A DNA stretch of 7,590 nucleotides, taken from the NCBI GenBank assembly GCA_022837185.1, contig JALHJD010000213.1:1-7590 (forward strand), read 5' to 3'. The stretch is from Desulfobacteraceae bacterium (lineage in GTDB: Bacteria; Desulfobacterota; Desulfobulbia; Desulfobulbales; Desulfobulbaceae). Below are positions 1-5,544 of this stretch, piece after piece. The notes under the pieces were generated by a model, which searched no databases, was not told the origin of the DNA, and saw only the letters and a list, made by a program, of their open reading frames with translations. The first letter of the stretch is position 1; the number at the start of each line of letters is the position of its first letter. The translations under genes were made by a program, and so were the position numbers.

Positions 1-168
1 CTCATCGGCCTGGCCCCTATTTACCCGGAACCGCATATGGTGGAGAAATTCCGCATGCTGGTCAACGGGACCCTGCGGAGGCCCATTGACATCTTTGATC
101 TTTTTTTTCATCTTTTTCCTCTGATCCTGCTGATCGCGAAATTGCTCAGAAAAACCGCGGCAAATTGA
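1..168 (+). CDS. Small two-helix membrane protein, C-terminal part (5' end outside window)
   Basis: Frame 1 is open from the window edge to the TGA at 166-168, giving 55 residues. They run through a proline-rich PEPHMVEKFRML segment and RPIDIFDL, then a hydrophobic helix (FHLFPLILLIAKLL) and a short basic end. From memory, deltaproteobacterial genomes carry small proteins of about 70 residues with this same pattern (PEPH-VEK-RML, GTL-RPIDIFDL, terminal hydrophobic helix). They are often auto-annotated 'RND transporter', although they are far too short to be one. If so, only an N-terminal hydrophobic helix is missing here. The likely place is the inner membrane and the function is unknown. The next gene starts about 45 bp downstream on the same strand, so cotranscription is possible. 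Confidence 0.6.
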   Translation, partial: LIGLAPIYPEPHMVEKFRMLVNGTLRRPIDIFDLFFHLFPLILLIAKLLRKTAAN

Positions 169-186
169 CTTTGCGCCAGACAGGAA

Positions 187-215
187 TTGACCGGGGCCCA
201 CAAGTTGACTACAAT
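187..215 (+). promoter_or_regulatory. Putative sigma-70 promoter overlapping the hydrolase ATG
   Basis: TTGACC at 187-192 and TACAAT at 210-215 are separated by exactly 17 bp, each matching consensus at 5 of 6 positions. The -10 box overlaps the ATG at 214, so a transcript starting near 222 could not use that codon. It would instead favour the GTG at 361, which has a GGAGGG Shine-Dalgarno. Two more TTGAC copies (165, 205) lie nearby without matching -10 boxes. Sequence evidence only. Confidence 0.4.
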
Positions 216-1176
216 GAAAGGCAGACATCCGGGGCGGACGGGGAGCCGTCGGCCTCCGACACGCTCAAGCCCGGACCGGGCGCCGCTCAGCCGGATCTTC
301 CTGCCGATCGCCGCCCTATTTTTCCTGCTTGGAATAGATACTGCCAGAGCGGAGGGAACAGTGCCTGATCTGCATAAACTTGACCGCCCGGAAATTCTCC
401 GGTTCATATTTTATCCCCGCCCAACGGCAAGAACCCCGCCGCCCCCCGGTGCCCAGGACATCGATTTTTCCGTGGCCGACGACGTCCGGATCGGCTGCCG
501 CCTGCATCGGGCCGAAAAGGACCAGCCGGTCATACTCTACTTTCACGGCAACGGCGAGACGGTTGCCGATTATGATGATATCGGGCCTTTCTATGCCGGT
601 CAGAATCTCAACCTGCTCATCTGCGACTACCGGGGATACGGCTGGAGCGGGGGAACTCCCTCGGTCGGGGGCATGATCAGCGACGGCCGCGCCATCTACC
701 GGGAAGCCAGGGAATGGCTGGCGCAGAACGGCTGGGCAGGCAGCTTCCTGGTCATGGGACGGTCGCTCGGCAGCGCCAGCGCCATTGACCTGGCGGCTGA
801 ACACAATGCCGAAATTGACGGACTGATCATTGAAAGCGGATTCGCCGAAACAGTCCCCCTGGCCGCAAACCTGGGGGTCGACCTGACCGCCATGGGACTG
901 ACGGAGGAGGACGGCTTCAACAACATCCGTAAAATCGAATCGGTCACCAAGCCGATCCTGATCCTGCACGGTCAGCGCGACACCCTTATCCCCCTGGGGC
1001 AGGCTCAGAAGCTCCACGCCGCCGCCGGCGCCAAATACAAGGAACTGCAGATTGTCCCCGGAGCGGATCATAATTCCGTGATCATGACGGGGGGCAGGCT
1101 GTACTTTGAAACGATCAGGCGGTTCGCGGACAAGGCCGCCGGCGCCGAACAGCCCCGCCGGCGGGGAAACCGGTAG
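214..1176 (+). CDS. BEM46/ABHD13-like alpha/beta hydrolase, probably exported or membrane-anchored
   Basis: This is a serine hydrolase of the alpha/beta fold, closest in pattern to BEM46/ABHD13-type proteins; the substrate is unknown. With the ATG at 214 it has 320 residues. The oxyanion-hole motif HGNGE starts at residue 111. The nucleophile elbow GRSLG places Ser at 184, the acid is Asp256 in HGQRDTLIP, and the catalytic His286 is in GADHNS, so the triad is complete. A hydrophobic stretch at about 28-41 followed by ARA (44-46) looks like a signal peptide with a signal peptidase I site, but it sits behind an unusually long, Arg/Pro-rich N-region. Start choice is uncertain. ATG 214 lacks a good Shine-Dalgarno, and TTG 187 would add nine residues. 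GTG 361 has GGAGGG just upstream but would remove the signal segment and give a cytosolic form. The dCMP deaminase gene follows after 26 bp, probably in the same operon. Confidence 0.85.
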   Translation: MKGRHPGRTGSRRPPTRSSPDRAPLSRIFLPIAALFFLLGIDTARAEGTVPDLHKLDRPEILRFIFYPRPTARTPPPPGAQDIDFSVADDVRIGCRLHRAEKDQPVILYFHGNGETVADYDDIGPFYAGQNLNLLICDYRGYGWSGGTPSVGGMISDGRAIYREAREWLAQNGWAGSFLVMGRSLGSASAIDLAAEHNAEIDGLIIESGFAETVPLAANLGVDLTAMGLTEEDGFNNIRKIESVTKPILILHGQRDTLIPLGQAQKLHAAAGAKYKELQIVPGADHNSVIMTGGRLYFETIRRFADKAAGAEQPRRRGNR

Positions 1177-1202
1177 ACAGGCAAACAAGGCGTTCAGCAG
1201 AT

Positions 1203-1694
1203 ATGGTTGGAAAACGGAAGGATTACCTTTCCTGGGACGAATACTTCATGGCGGTCGCGCTTCTTTCCGGCCAGCGTTCCAAGGACCCCAACACCCAGGT
1301 AGGGGCCTGCGTCGCCAACTCCCAGAACAAAATCGTCGGCGTGGGGTATAACGGTTTTCCCTGGGGATGTTCCGATGATGAGCTGCCCTGGGACAGGGAG
1401 GGCAACTTTCTGGACACCAAATACCCCTACGTCTGCCATGCCGAGCTGAACGCCGTCCTGAATTCCATAACCGCCGATCTCCGCGATTCCCGGATATACG
1501 TGGTGCTTTTCCCCTGCAACGAGTGCACCAAGGTCATCATCCAGTCCGGCATTCAGGAGATCATATACCTCTCCGACAAATACAAGGACACCGACCTGGT
1601 CCGGGCCTCGAAGATCATGCTCGACCAGGCCCGCATACCTTACCGCCGCTTCGTTCCGGAACGGAAATCCATCCTGCTCAGCTTTTACTCGTGA
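1203..1694 (+). CDS. dCMP deaminase, eukaryotic DCTD/T4-like type
   Basis: Zinc-dependent deamination of dCMP to dUMP, feeding thymidylate synthesis in the cytosol. The 163-residue protein has the deaminase signature: C78-H79-A80-E81, with E81 as proton shuttle, and P104-C105-N106-E107-C108. The zinc ligands are H79, C105 and C108. It also has the QRSKDPNTQVGAC start of the fold, the GYNGFPWGCSDDELPW segment, and TKYPYVCHAELNA before the active site. From memory these blocks read almost like human DCTD, including the C-terminal LSDKYKDTD region, and the length is typical. The GYNG segment corresponds to the region that binds the allosteric nucleotides dCTP/dTTP in the T4 and human enzymes, so allosteric control is likely (inference). 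The Shine-Dalgarno is weak (AAGG at 1187-1190). The stop lies inside the hairpin that probably ends this transcript. Confidence 0.93.
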   Translation: MVGKRKDYLSWDEYFMAVALLSGQRSKDPNTQVGACVANSQNKIVGVGYNGFPWGCSDDELPWDREGNFLDTKYPYVCHAELNAVLNSITADLRDSRIYVVLFPCNECTKVIIQSGIQEIIYLSDKYKDTDLVRASKIMLDQARIPYRRFVPERKSILLSFYS

Positions 1695-1726
1695 AGCAGG
1701 GCCCGGGAATCAGGTTCCCCTGCTTC
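1693..1726. terminator. Hairpin between convergent genes, probable bidirectional terminator
   Basis: GAAGCAGGG (1693-1701) is exactly complementary to CCCTGCTTC (1718-1726), and an inner GGAA/TTCC pair closes a TCAGG loop. The hairpin overlaps the dCMP deaminase stop and lies 26 bp past the end of the convergent thiolase gene. On the plus strand it is followed by a pyrimidine-rich run (CTTCCTTCTTCC), not a clean T-tract, and the minus side has no T-tract either. Its position suits termination, but it may depend on other factors. Confidence 0.5.
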
Positions 1727-1751
1727 CCGCTTCCTTCTTCCTGCTCCATCT

Positions 1752-2735
1752 TCAGAATCGCCAGTCGAGAAAGCGGGAGTCCTCCAGCGGTTCAACGATC
1801 ATCTTGCTTGCGTTCCCCGCCTGCCGGACCCGGACTTCCGCCCGGCTTCCTCTCCCCTCTTTCTTGCCTCCGAAGCGGACGACCAGGCCGGCCGCCAGCC
1901 TGCATAGCTCGTCTCCGGCCGGCTGATCAAGGGACAAAGGGGGGCGCCGCGCCAGTCCGGTCGGACCCGGCCGCTCCGTCATGGTCAGCACCCAGTCTTC
2001 TTCGTCCGCCAGAGCCTGTATTCTATCGTTTTCCTGTTGATTGCGGCCGAGGATGAACCAGTGTCCCCCGGGGAGATGGAACTGGCGGCCAAGCAGGAGC
2101 AGACGGATGTCGTTTTCCCTCAGCCGGCCGTCTCCCGAGGCGAACCGGTCGCGGTAGTACCTGTCAATCCTCCCGCCCAGATTGGGATCGGTCAGGATGC
2201 AGCCGCCGGCCGGAGCTGGATATTCCCTGATCCCGAATCCCTCCGCCAGCTCCATTTGCCGGCGCCGGCCCCGGCCGGTAAAATCGAGCAGCCTCTCCCT
2301 GTCAACCACCCCTTCCCGCTCCGGCTTTGTTTCCGGCAGCCTCTTGGCGCACAGGGGGCGAAGGAGAATATCCTCGCAGCCGCTTTCCCTTTCAATGACC
2401 CGCAAAGTGTCACGCCGCTGCGACATGGGGCGCGCCCTGGTCAACATGAAAATCTTGCAGTCGACGCAGGGGTTGAAATTTTTGCCGAACCCGTACTTGG
2501 GATTTTTGAGCAGCTCCATATACTCCAGGCCGCAGTCGACAACCTGCACCGTGATGCCGTATTTCCGCAGTATTTCCGCGCAGTACTCCTCCCGGCGCGC
2601 CAGGAGGTGATCGTCAAAAAAGGGCGTGACGAATTTCAGCGCCAAGACAGTGATGCCCTGGGCCTGGATCATCCTGCAGGCCAGGATGGAGTCCAGCCCC
2701 CCGGAAAAAAGACCGATCGCGGCGTCCCGGCTCAC
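1752..2735 (-). CDS. PP-loop ATPase, predicted tRNA thiolase with NFACT-R-like C-terminus (internal deletion suspected)
   Basis: Predicted RNA sulfur-transfer enzyme of the MnmA/ThiI-related PP-loop group, 327 residues. The adenylating PP-loop SGGLDS is at 11-16. Likely catalytic or metal-binding cysteines are C90 and C93 in NPCVDCK, and C179 in PAGGCILTD. The C-terminal part (about 205-327, with LLLLGRQFHLPGGHWFILGR and a basic KMIVEPLEDSRFLDWRF-like end) resembles the NFACT-R-type RNA-binding domain described as fused to thiouridylases. Similar proteins are often annotated 'tRNA (5-methylaminomethyl-2-thiouridylate)-methyltransferase'. Oddity: KIFMLTRA (94-101) runs straight into RPMSQRRDTL (102-111). 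Relatives as I remember them carry about 20 more residues there, ending in a GEVLGQ-like motif. The frame is intact, but activity is doubtful. Start is GTG at 2735, with GGGAGG about 8 nt upstream. It overlaps the recN stop by four bases (GTGA), implying translational coupling. Confidence 0.8.
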   Translation of the reverse strand: MSRDAAIGLFSGGLDSILACRMIQAQGITVLALKFVTPFFDDHLLARREEYCAEILRKYGITVQVVDCGLEYMELLKNPKYGFGKNFNPCVDCKIFMLTRARPMSQRRDTLRVIERESGCEDILLRPLCAKRLPETKPEREGVVDRERLLDFTGRGRRRQMELAEGFGIREYPAPAGGCILTDPNLGGRIDRYYRDRFASGDGRLRENDIRLLLLGRQFHLPGGHWFILGRNQQENDRIQALADEEDWVLTMTERPGPTGLARRPPLSLDQPAGDELCRLAAGLVVRFGGKKEGRGSRAEVRVRQAGNASKMIVEPLEDSRFLDWRF

Positions 2736-4426
2736 GATGCCGGCCTCCCGCTCCTGCCCCCCGCCAGTTCCCTGGCATAGGCTATGGTCTGACCGGTGAG
2801 ATTGTCGCCCCCGAGCATCCTCGCCAGTTCCATGACCCTTTCCTCCTTGTGCAGCAGATTGATGAGCGAGACGGTGCGGCCGTTGACGACGGATTTGGTG
2901 ACCATGAAATGTTCATCGGCCCGGGCCGCGATCTGGGGCAGGTGGGTGATGCAGATGACCTGGTGATGGGAGGAGAGCTCGACGATCTTCCTGGCCACCG
3001 CTTCGGCGGCCTGGCCGCCTATCCCCGCGTCAACCTCGTCAAACACGACGGTTTCGACCCGGTCCCGGCGGGCCAGGATACATTTCATGGCCAGCATCAG
3101 GCGGGAAAGCTCCCCGCCGGAAGCTATTCTGGCCAGCGGTTTGGCGGGTTCGCCGGGATTGGCGGAAAAAAGAAATTCCACCTGGTCCCGGCCGGTGTGC
3201 TGCAGGGCGTCCAGGTCCATCGCCGCCGGGACATCCAGGGCAACCTCAAAAACAGCATGGGAAAAGCCGAGGGACTGGAGCTCTTCGGCCATGGCCTCGT
3301 TGAGTTTTCGCCCCGCGGCGGCGCGGCGGCGGGAAAGTTCGCCGGCTTTGTCCAGGACTTCCCGGTTGAGGACCTCCAGCCGGCGGCTGATGTCGACGAT
3401 TTCCCTTTCCATGCCGTCCAGTGCCGTCAGCTCGGTTTCGGCCCGGCGGCCGTAGTCAATGACACTTTCAAGGGTCGGACCATATTTGCGCTGCAATTGC
3501 TTGAACAGGGCCAGCCGCTCGTTCAGCTCTTCCAGCCGCTGCTGATTACCGGGGATGGCTTCCAGATAATCCTTCAGGGTAAGCTCGAAATCCTCGATTT
3601 CATAGCAGGAGGAGACAATCCGCTCCGCCAGGGGCTGCAAACCCTTGTCAAGGGAAGCGGCCTGCTCGATGTCCTTGCGGATCGCCGCAATGCTCTCGAG
3701 CACGCCGGTCCGAAGCAGCTCCAGACTTCGCCCCGCCAGTTCCCCCAGAACGGCGGAGGATTTCAGCCGGTCGCGCTCCTCAACCAGGGCGGCGTCCTCG
3801 CCGGGAACCAGCCGCGCCCTGCTGATCTCGTCGAGCTGAAAGGCCAGAAATTCCCGCCGCTGCTCCTTGTCCTCCTCCTTTTGCCGGAGGAGATGCAATT
3901 TCGCGGCAAGCTGCTGTCTTTGGTTGTACAGTTCCGCATATTTGCCGCGCAAATCCCATAATTCACCGAACGTGTCAAGAAAATCAAGGTGCCGCCGGGT
4001 CACCAGCAACTGCTGATGGTCGTGCTGGGAGGCGATGTTGACAAGATTTTCCGTTATATCGCCAACCAGGCCGGCGGTCACCAGCCGGTCATTGACATAA
4101 AACCTGCTGCGGCCGTTGCGATGAAAAATCCTCCTGATAATGCATTCCCCATCCTGTTCGATTTCCTGTTCATCCAGCAGCTGGAGCAGATCGGCATGGT
4201 GCGGCGGAAAAGTAAACAGGCCTTCAACTGTAGCCTGGTCCCTGTCGCTGCGGATCCAGGATGCCGCTCCCCTTCCGCCGGCGAGCAGATGCAGGGCCTG
4301 GAGAATGATGGACTTGCCCGCGCCCGTTTCACCGGTCAACACGGCCAGTCCGCCGTGCCCTCCGGTGAAATCCAGCTGGAGTGAATCAATCAGCGCCATG
4401 TTCTGAATGCGCAGTTCACGCAGCAT
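2732..4426 (-). CDS. recN: DNA repair protein RecN
   Basis: SMC-like ATPase acting early in double-strand-break repair on the nucleoid. The 564 residues are full length for the family and show all the expected elements. The N-terminal MLRELRIQNMALID start is followed by Walker A GETGAGKS (32-39) and the QHDHQQLL motif (134-141). A Glu/Arg-rich helical coiled-coil region at about 155-380 comes next. Then come the ABC signature SGGELS (436-441), Walker B TVVFDE (459-464) with DAGIGG just after, and the H-loop THLPQIA (494-500). ATG 4426 is the natural start; its Shine-Dalgarno is weak (GGCGG). It is the first gene of a two-gene minus-strand unit with the thiolase. I saw no E. coli-type LexA box (CTGT-N8-ACAG) upstream, so SOS control is not evident. 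Confidence 0.97.
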   Translation of the reverse strand: MLRELRIQNMALIDSLQLDFTGGHGGLAVLTGETGAGKSIILQALHLLAGGRGAASWIRSDRDQATVEGLFTFPPHHADLLQLLDEQEIEQDGECIIRRIFHRNGRSRFYVNDRLVTAGLVGDITENLVNIASQHDHQQLLVTRRHLDFLDTFGELWDLRGKYAELYNQRQQLAAKLHLLRQKEEDKEQRREFLAFQLDEISRARLVPGEDAALVEERDRLKSSAVLGELAGRSLELLRTGVLESIAAIRKDIEQAASLDKGLQPLAERIVSSCYEIEDFELTLKDYLEAIPGNQQRLEELNERLALFKQLQRKYGPTLESVIDYGRRAETELTALDGMEREIVDISRRLEVLNREVLDKAGELSRRRAAAGRKLNEAMAEELQSLGFSHAVFEVALDVPAAMDLDALQHTGRDQVEFLFSANPGEPAKPLARIASGGELSRLMLAMKCILARRDRVETVVFDEVDAGIGGQAAEAVARKIVELSSHHQVICITHLPQIAARADEHFMVTKSVVNGRTVSLINLLHKEERVMELARMLGGDNLTGQTIAYARELAGGRSGRPAS

Positions 4427-4487
4427 GATTCCGCCCCGCCTTCACCACCACATGCCCCCCGGCCCGCATGGAGAAAGAATAATGTCC

Positions 4488-4516
4488 TTGACGGTCCAGA
4501 CGGCAACAGGTATCTT
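4488..4516 (+). promoter_or_regulatory. Putative sigma-70 promoter for the DtxR-family gene
   Basis: TTGACG (4488-4493) and TATCTT (4511-4516) are separated by exactly 17 bp, giving a leader of about 70 nt before the ATG at 4591. The -10 overlaps a GGTATC motif (4509-4514) that recurs at 4551 and 4562, a possible operator. Confidence 0.45.
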
Positions 4517-4520
4517 TTGC

Positions 4521-4549
4521 ATTATCCTCGAAAATACGCAGCCCCGCAA
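4521..4549 (-). promoter_or_regulatory. Putative sigma-70 promoter for recN
   Basis: Read on the minus strand, TTGCGG (4549-4544) and GATAAT (4526-4521) are spaced by 17 bp, giving a leader of about 87 nt before recN. It lies immediately beside the divergent plus-strand promoter, so the two may interfere or share a regulator. Confidence 0.4.
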
Positions 4550-4590
4550 CGGTATCGGCCAGGTATCGCAGCGGACAGCAATGGAACAGC

Positions 4591-5046
4591 ATGCCGCAGT
4601 CATTTGATCTCAGCGCCAGCCTCGAGGACTATATCGAGGCCATATACAACATCATCGCCGAGAAACAGACAGCCCGCAGCAAGGATATCGCCGCCCGCCT
4701 CGATGTCAGCGGCGCATCGGTTACCGAAGCCCTGCGCTCCCTGGCCAGAAAAGGACTTATCAACTATGCGCCGTACGAGGCCATCACGCTGACGAACAAC
4801 GGCCGCAAAGCGGCCCTGGACGTGATCCGGCGGCACAATGCCCTCAAACAGTTTTTTGTCGAGGTGCTCGGCATCGACGAGGAAACGGCGGAACAGGGAG
4901 CCTGCAGGGTTGAGCATGCGGCCCCCCAGGCGATTATCGACCGGATCATACATTTCATCAATTTTCTGGAATCCCGGCCGGAGGAAAGCCGCAGGCTTGT
5001 GGAAAACTTCCTTGCCTTCAGCCGGCGGAATCCGACGCCCAAATAA
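4591..5046 (+). CDS. DtxR/MntR-family metal-dependent transcriptional regulator
   Basis: A 151-residue cytosolic repressor with the two-domain DtxR/MntR layout. The winged helix-turn-helix covers about 8-72: SLEDYIEAIYNII helix, then ARSKDIAARLDVSGASVTEA, then the wing with ITLTNNGR. The metal-binding and dimerisation domain covers about 75-145. No SH3-like third domain is present, so the length fits MntR more than DtxR. By alignment from memory, the metal ligands are D13 and E16 (B. subtilis MntR D8 and E11), H82 (H77), C105 (where MntR has E99 and DtxR has C102), E108 and H109. The Asp is MntR-like but the Cys is DtxR-like, so Mn versus Fe specificity cannot be assigned. The start ATG 4591 has only a weak GGA Shine-Dalgarno but gives the family N-terminus. 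It is divergent from recN and convergent with the selenoprotein gene. Confidence 0.92.
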   Translation: MPQSFDLSASLEDYIEAIYNIIAEKQTARSKDIAARLDVSGASVTEALRSLARKGLINYAPYEAITLTNNGRKAALDVIRRHNALKQFFVEVLGIDEETAEQGACRVEHAAPQAIIDRIIHFINFLESRPEESRRLVENFLAFSRRNPTPK

Positions 5047-5103
5047 CTCCCGCTGCTCCCGGCACGGCCTGAACGGCTTCCCCAAACCCGATTCCCCTCC
5101 TCT

Positions 5104-5325
5104 TCAGCGGAGCCGGGAGAGGATATCTTCCGCGTCGGGGAAACGACCCGCTTCCCGCTTGGAGAAAACCACCCGGCCGTCCACCCTGACATCAAATATG
5201 CCGTTTGATCCGGCGATCAGCTCCACGTCGACATCCTGTCCCAACTCTTTTTTCAGCTCCTCCTCCAGACCGGAGGCCCGGGGCCTGTAACTTCATCTGC
5301 TGCAATATTCGATGGATATTTTCAT
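5104..5325 (-). CDS. SelW-like (Rdx family) selenoprotein with in-frame TGA as selenocysteine
   Basis: Thioredoxin-like redox protein of the SelT/SelW/SelH family, 73 residues counting selenocysteine, missed by ordinary ORF calling. On the minus strand from ATG 5325 it reads MKISIEYCSR, then TGA (5293-5295, residue 11), then SYRPRASGLEEELKKEL. The later block GSNGIFDVRVDGRVVFSK (39-56) is followed by REAGRFPDAEDILSRLR and a true TGA stop at 5104-5106. This gives the CxxU motif C8-S-R-U11 near the N-terminus after a beta strand. The GxxGxFxVxVDGxxVxSK and GRFP blocks are the family hallmarks, and the length is normal for bacterial SelW. Reading continues in frame with good codon use through the TGA. 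A strong AGGAGGGAGGGC precedes the ATG. A SECIS-like hairpin follows the TGA. The substrate is unknown. It is convergent with the DtxR-family gene. The alternative, a recently broken Cys-type gene, is less likely given the hairpin. Confidence 0.9.
5262..5276 (-). promoter_or_regulatory. Bacterial SECIS-like hairpin just downstream of the Sec TGA
   Basis: On the minus strand CCTCC (5276-5272) pairs with GGAGG (5266-5262) around the five-base loop GGTCT (5271-5267). The loop begins 21 nt after the TGA, within the coding sequence, as bacterial SECIS elements do. From memory the apical loop of the E. coli fdhF SECIS also contains GGUCU, beginning about 18 nt after its UGA; SelB recognises this loop. 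The stem is short, and I could not confirm a lower stem. Confidence 0.65.
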
Positions 5326-5340
5326 GCCCTCCCTCCTTTT
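5326..5340 (-). promoter_or_regulatory. Strong ribosome binding site of the selenoprotein gene
   Basis: The minus strand reads AAAAGGAGGGAGGGC directly before the ATG at 5325. The AGGAGGG core is about 6 nt from the start codon. This is the best Shine-Dalgarno in the window and fixes the start of a gene that would otherwise be overlooked. Confidence 0.8.
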
Positions 5341-5341
5341 T

Positions 5342-5363
5342 CGGCATCCCGTCAGGCATGCCG
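5342..5363 (-). promoter_or_regulatory. Hairpin in the selenoprotein mRNA leader
   Basis: CGGCAT and ATGCCG (5342-5347 and 5358-5363) form a 6-bp inverted repeat around a 10-base loop. In the minus-strand transcript it sits immediately before the A-run and Shine-Dalgarno, where it could influence translation. It matches no riboswitch I know. Confidence 0.35.
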
Positions 5364-5379
5364 CCAATCTTCCCGCACC

Positions 5380-5407
5380 ATCATATCATATCAACTGTAC
5401 GGTGCAA
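5380..5407 (-). promoter_or_regulatory. Putative promoter for the selenoprotein gene
   Basis: On the minus strand TTGCAC (5407-5402) and TATGAT (5385-5380) are separated by 16 bp, leaving a leader of about 45-50 nt. The -10 lies in a short tandem repeat (ATCATATCATATC on the plus strand), so an alternative -10 at 5385-5390 also exists. Confidence 0.4.
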
Positions 5408-5418
5408 CGGTTGAACGG

Positions 5419-5460
5419 CCGGGCGGCCATTTTTCCGGCCCGCCCGGGAAGTTTTTATTT
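5419..5460 (+). terminator. Rho-independent terminator, plus strand
   Basis: CCGGGCGGCC (5419-5428) pairs with GGCCCGCCCGG (5437-5447), leaving one bulged C, around an ATTTTTCC loop. After GAAG comes TTTTTATTT (5452-5460). The T-run on the plus side makes it a plus-strand terminator. The only upstream plus-strand gene is the DtxR-family regulator, which ended about 370 bp earlier. The hairpin could also insulate gspF from upstream transcription. Confidence 0.6.
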
Positions 5461-5486
5461 CCATGGGTACCGGCAGCCGGTATAAT
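5458..5486 (+). promoter_or_regulatory. Putative sigma-70 promoter for gspF
   Basis: A perfect TATAAT at 5481-5486 lies 17 bp after TTTCCA (5458-5463, 4 of 6 matches). Transcription would begin near 5493, which rules out the in-frame ATG at 5485 and supports the gspF start at 5545, with a leader of about 50 nt. Confidence 0.55.
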
Positions 5487-5544
5487 GCAGGGGGTTCCGC
5501 CCGCGGCTCCCTGTTCCGCAAACCTGTACAGCGAGTGTCCGACA

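Noticed and set aside
316..1188. 290-codon minus-strand open frame across the hydrolase
   Set aside because: It is antisense to a gene with a full catalytic triad, and its translation shows no recognisable domain. High GC commonly leaves such frames open.
2037..2780. 247-codon plus-strand open frame
   Set aside because: Antisense to the PP-loop gene, with no recognisable motif or Shine-Dalgarno-supported start.
2849..3961. 370-codon plus-strand open frame
   Set aside because: It lies wholly antisense to recN, whose motifs are all intact. Its Gly/Gln/Phe-rich translation is typical of a complementary-frame shadow.
4600..5085. 161-codon minus-strand open frame over the DtxR-family gene
   Set aside because: Antisense shadow; the plus-strand frame has clear family residues.
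5047..5103. Possible terminator just after the DtxR-family gene
   Set aside because: Scattered CTCCCG/CGGGAG pieces lie too far apart, and there is no T-tract.
5104..5325. Reading the selenoprotein gene as a pseudogene broken by a TGA
   Set aside because: The TGA falls exactly at the CxxU position, the downstream frame is fully conserved in pattern, and a SECIS-like hairpin follows.
5205..5414. 69-codon plus-strand open frame antisense to the selenoprotein gene
   Set aside because: Its translation is Pro/Phe/Ile-rich with no family pattern, whereas the minus strand reads as SelW with a strong ribosome binding site.
5485..5544. 20-residue N-terminal extension of GspF from ATG 5485
   Set aside because: That ATG overlaps the TATAAT -10 box, and the family N-terminus MPVYEYTA begins at 5545.
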